DNA from: Arcobacteraceae bacterium
GTDB lineage: Bacteria > Campylobacterota > Campylobacteria > Campylobacterales > Arcobacteraceae
NCBI GenBank assembly: GCA_021107755.1
Contig: JAIOSF010000026.1
Coordinates: 107,159 to 171,158, forward strand
Direction: 5' to 3'
Length of the DNA stretch: 64,000 nt
In this document: piece after piece, positions 62,479-64,000 of the stretch
Layout of the letters: every line of letters starts with the position of its first letter
Position numbering within the stretch: position 1 is the first letter of the stretch
Translations under genes and position numbers: made by a program
Notes under the pieces: model-generated
Told to the model about the DNA's origin: nothing
The model's database searches: none
What the model saw: the letters and a program-made list of their open reading frames with translations, nothing else

Positions 62479-63465
62479 ATGAGAGCATTAGCACTTTTTA
62501 GTGGTGGATTGGATTCTACATTGGCTATGAAGCTTATAGTAGATCAAGGTATAGAGGTAATTGCAGTAAATGTAAATATTGGATTTGGTTCAACAGTTGA
62601 TAGAACTGAGCATATGCAAAATATGTGTGACCAAATTGGGGTAAAGTTAGAGATACTTGATTTACGAGAGTTGTACTTAGAGGAAGTACTTTTTAATCCA
62701 AAATATGGATATGGAAAAAACTTTAATCCATGTGTAGATTGTCATGGTTTTATGTTTCGATATACAGGACAACTACTTGAAAAATATGATGCAAGTTTTA
62801 TGATAAGTGGTGAAGTTGTAGGTCAACGACCAATGTCTCAAAGAAAAGATGCTATGGACAATGTAAAGTCGTTGAGTAATTATGATGATTTGATTGTAAG
62901 ACCTATGTGTGCAAAACTTCTTGAACCATCACTTCCTGAGAGAGAAGGGTGGATAGAGAGAGAGAAACTTCTAGATATAAATGGTAGAAACAGACAAAGA
63001 CAACTTGATATGGCAAAAGAGATAGGTCTAAAAGATTTTGAATCACCAGGTGGTGGATGTTTACTTACAGAAGTTCAGTTCAGTAATCGTTTAAGAGATT
63101 TTGTTGATCATGATAAACTAGAAGTTGAAGATATAGATACATTAAAAGCAGGGCGACATTTAAGACTTCCAAATGGTGCTAAATTAATCATCGGACGACA
63201 TCAAGAAGATAATGAAAAACTAAAAAATACTACAAGTAAAAAGTACTATAAAGCAAGAATTTTAGATGCTGTTGGACCTTTTAGTTTACTAGATAAAAAA
63301 GCTACACAAGAGGAAAAAGAACTTGCTGCTACTTTTATCGTAAGTTATGGAAAAACAGAAACTGATAAAAACTACACTGTAATCTTTGAAGATGAAGATG
63401 AGAGTTTTACACAAGAGGGACAAAAATTACCAACAAAAGATGAGATTAGTAAATATTTAATCTAA
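62479..63465 (+). CDS. PP-loop/NFACT-R protein, tRNA-modification-type
   Basis: 328 residues. A PP-loop ATP pyrophosphatase domain starts with ALFSGGLDSTLAM (about 5-17); a Cys pair CVDC (about 85-88) and GGGCLL may bind metal or carry sulfur. The C-terminal part (about 215-328) resembles NFACT-R/DUF814, an RNA-binding domain. Related proteins are linked to tRNA thiolation (ThiI/MnmA-like), but this combination has no assigned reaction that I know. Confidence 0.75.
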   Translation: MRALALFSGGLDSTLAMKLIVDQGIEVIAVNVNIGFGSTVDRTEHMQNMCDQIGVKLEILDLRELYLEEVLFNPKYGYGKNFNPCVDCHGFMFRYTGQLLEKYDASFMISGEVVGQRPMSQRKDAMDNVKSLSNYDDLIVRPMCAKLLEPSLPEREGWIEREKLLDINGRNRQRQLDMAKEIGLKDFESPGGGCLLTEVQFSNRLRDFVDHDKLEVEDIDTLKAGRHLRLPNGAKLIIGRHQEDNEKLKNTTSKKYYKARILDAVGPFSLLDKKATQEEKELAATFIVSYGKTETDKNYTVIFEDEDESFTQEGQKLPTKDEISKYLI

Positions 63466-63502
63466 GTTACTACACATGAGAAATAGAGGTTAAGGTATAA
63501 AG

Positions 63503-63540
63503 ATAATAACATTCCCCTTTGGACTATTTGATGTTATTAT
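63503..63540. repeat. Stem-loop after the PP-loop gene
   Basis: ATAATAACAT (63503-63512) is the exact complement of ATGTTATTAT (63531-63540) around an 18-nt loop. No T run follows. It may terminate the PP-loop gene or be an end of the mobile debris at right. Confidence 0.5.
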
Positions 63541-63636
63541 ATTGATGTTATCCTTATCACCTGACCCATATTTTACAAGTTGAAATAGGTAATAATTTAA
63601 ACCTATCAAAATCAATGATTTCAAAAATAGTAAAAA

Positions 63637-63870
63637 GTGGAGATTCAACCTCTGGGGTGTAGTTTATCAAACTATGAACCAATAGATAATATAACAAACT
63701 ATAAAGAGTTTTTACAAGAAGATACACAAACAAAACTACTAAAAGAAAAAACAAGAACAGGAAAACCTTGTGGAGATGATAGTTTTTATGATAAAATAAA
63801 AATATTAACAGGGATAGATTATAAAAATAAAAAAGCAGGACGACCTAAAAAAGAGAAGGAATTAGATTAA
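63637..63870 (+). pseudogene. 3' fragment of a REP-associated tyrosine transposase
   Basis: 77 codons remain open. The C-terminal TRTGKPCGDDSFYDKI and AGRPKKEK match the conserved end of RAYT transposases (Y1, IS200-like group), and LSNYEP matches their preceding helix. The N-terminal catalytic part with HUH and Tyr is missing; the sequence upstream of 63637 has stops in all plausible frames. CTGACCCA (63560s) on the left and CTGTCCCCCA (63879-63888) on the right resemble the CTGTCCCC ends that flank such elements. Confidence 0.65.
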
Positions 63871-64000
63871 TTAGTATCCTGTCCCCCAATGCCGTTAAGT
63901 TAAGAAAAATACCCTAAAAAATTCTAATAATTTCTATCTAAAATATTACTAAAAAAACACCTAGTAAATTACAAAATAATCCAATAAAACTCATATTTTA
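63871..64000. other. Right edge: mobile-element debris
   Basis: After the transposase fragment, AATGCCGTTAAGTT (63888-63901) matches a sequence I recall from the 5' flanks of IS4-type transposase genes (in the reverse direction). The rest is AT-rich with no gene I can support. A possible insertion-sequence remnant begins here or lies beyond the window. Confidence 0.35.

Overview
The window is AT-rich, densely coded DNA from a Campylobacterota bacterium, most likely an Arcobacter-type genome (Arcobacteraceae). This rests on protein character and on gene neighbourhoods shared, from memory, with Campylobacter: an Mla-type ABC locus like iamA/iamB, a CmeAB-like pump, truB-ispE-smpB, and a FlpA-like lipoprotein gene followed by trmB, ftsE, ftsX and an M23 protein. 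I see no rRNA or tRNA genes. No lineage marker was tested.

Layout. 1-7172 (minus strand): an RND pump (membrane fusion protein plus inner-membrane pump) followed by an Mla/MCE lipid-transport set (STAS-MlaE, MlaF, MlaD, lipoprotein cut by the window edge), apparently one long transcription unit behind a palindromic operator. 7383-14020: DUF2238 membrane protein, a second RND pump without partners, DUF2798 protein, a lone SoxZ-like protein, a DUF4405 protein and a Bcr/CflA exporter. 14154-20814: an acetate-use block (DUF485 plus ActP-type symporter, cNMP/CBS/DUF294 protein, DEDDh exonuclease, acetyl-CoA synthetase); both its ends carry the same tandem 11-bp-period motif at the same distance from the -10 box. 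20913-28531: ftsY, a TlpA-type thioredoxin, a 5-formyl-THF cyclo-ligase, rny, a LysR regulator and a UvrD-type helicase, then a 144-bp near-palindrome. 28705-30284: truB and ispE.

30285-44747 is an accessory island that separates ispE from smpB, which are neighbours in Campylobacter. It holds a Bro-N/antirepressor-like gene bracketed by 28-bp direct repeats, radC, an HTH regulator, an orphan histidine kinase and a type I restriction-modification locus (hsdM, hsdS, hsdR, rhuM). Foreign cargo sits between hsdS and hsdR: a large HEPN-motif protein, a Fic protein, a DNA-binding-type protein and a second HEPN (Abi-like) protein. The cargo is separated by three copies of the 3' end of hsdS and by a small ORF that joins the start of hsdR to the end of rhuM. 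I read these as scars of repeated insertion and deletion. A shared palindrome also lies inside two unrelated DNA-binding-type genes, in different reading frames.

44748-63465 returns to core genes: smpB, tyrA, pilin-like proteins, a HIT protein, a YgjP-type metallopeptidase, ZapA/ZapB-like small proteins, rodA, a two-component system followed by an unannotated 31-residue membrane microprotein, a diguanylate cyclase, a biotin carboxylase, an RluD-type synthase, FlpA-like lipoprotein, trmB, ftsE, ftsX, an EnvC-like protein with a degenerate LytM domain and a PP-loop/NFACT-R tRNA-modification-type protein. The right edge holds a decayed REP-associated transposase and possible insertion-sequence debris.
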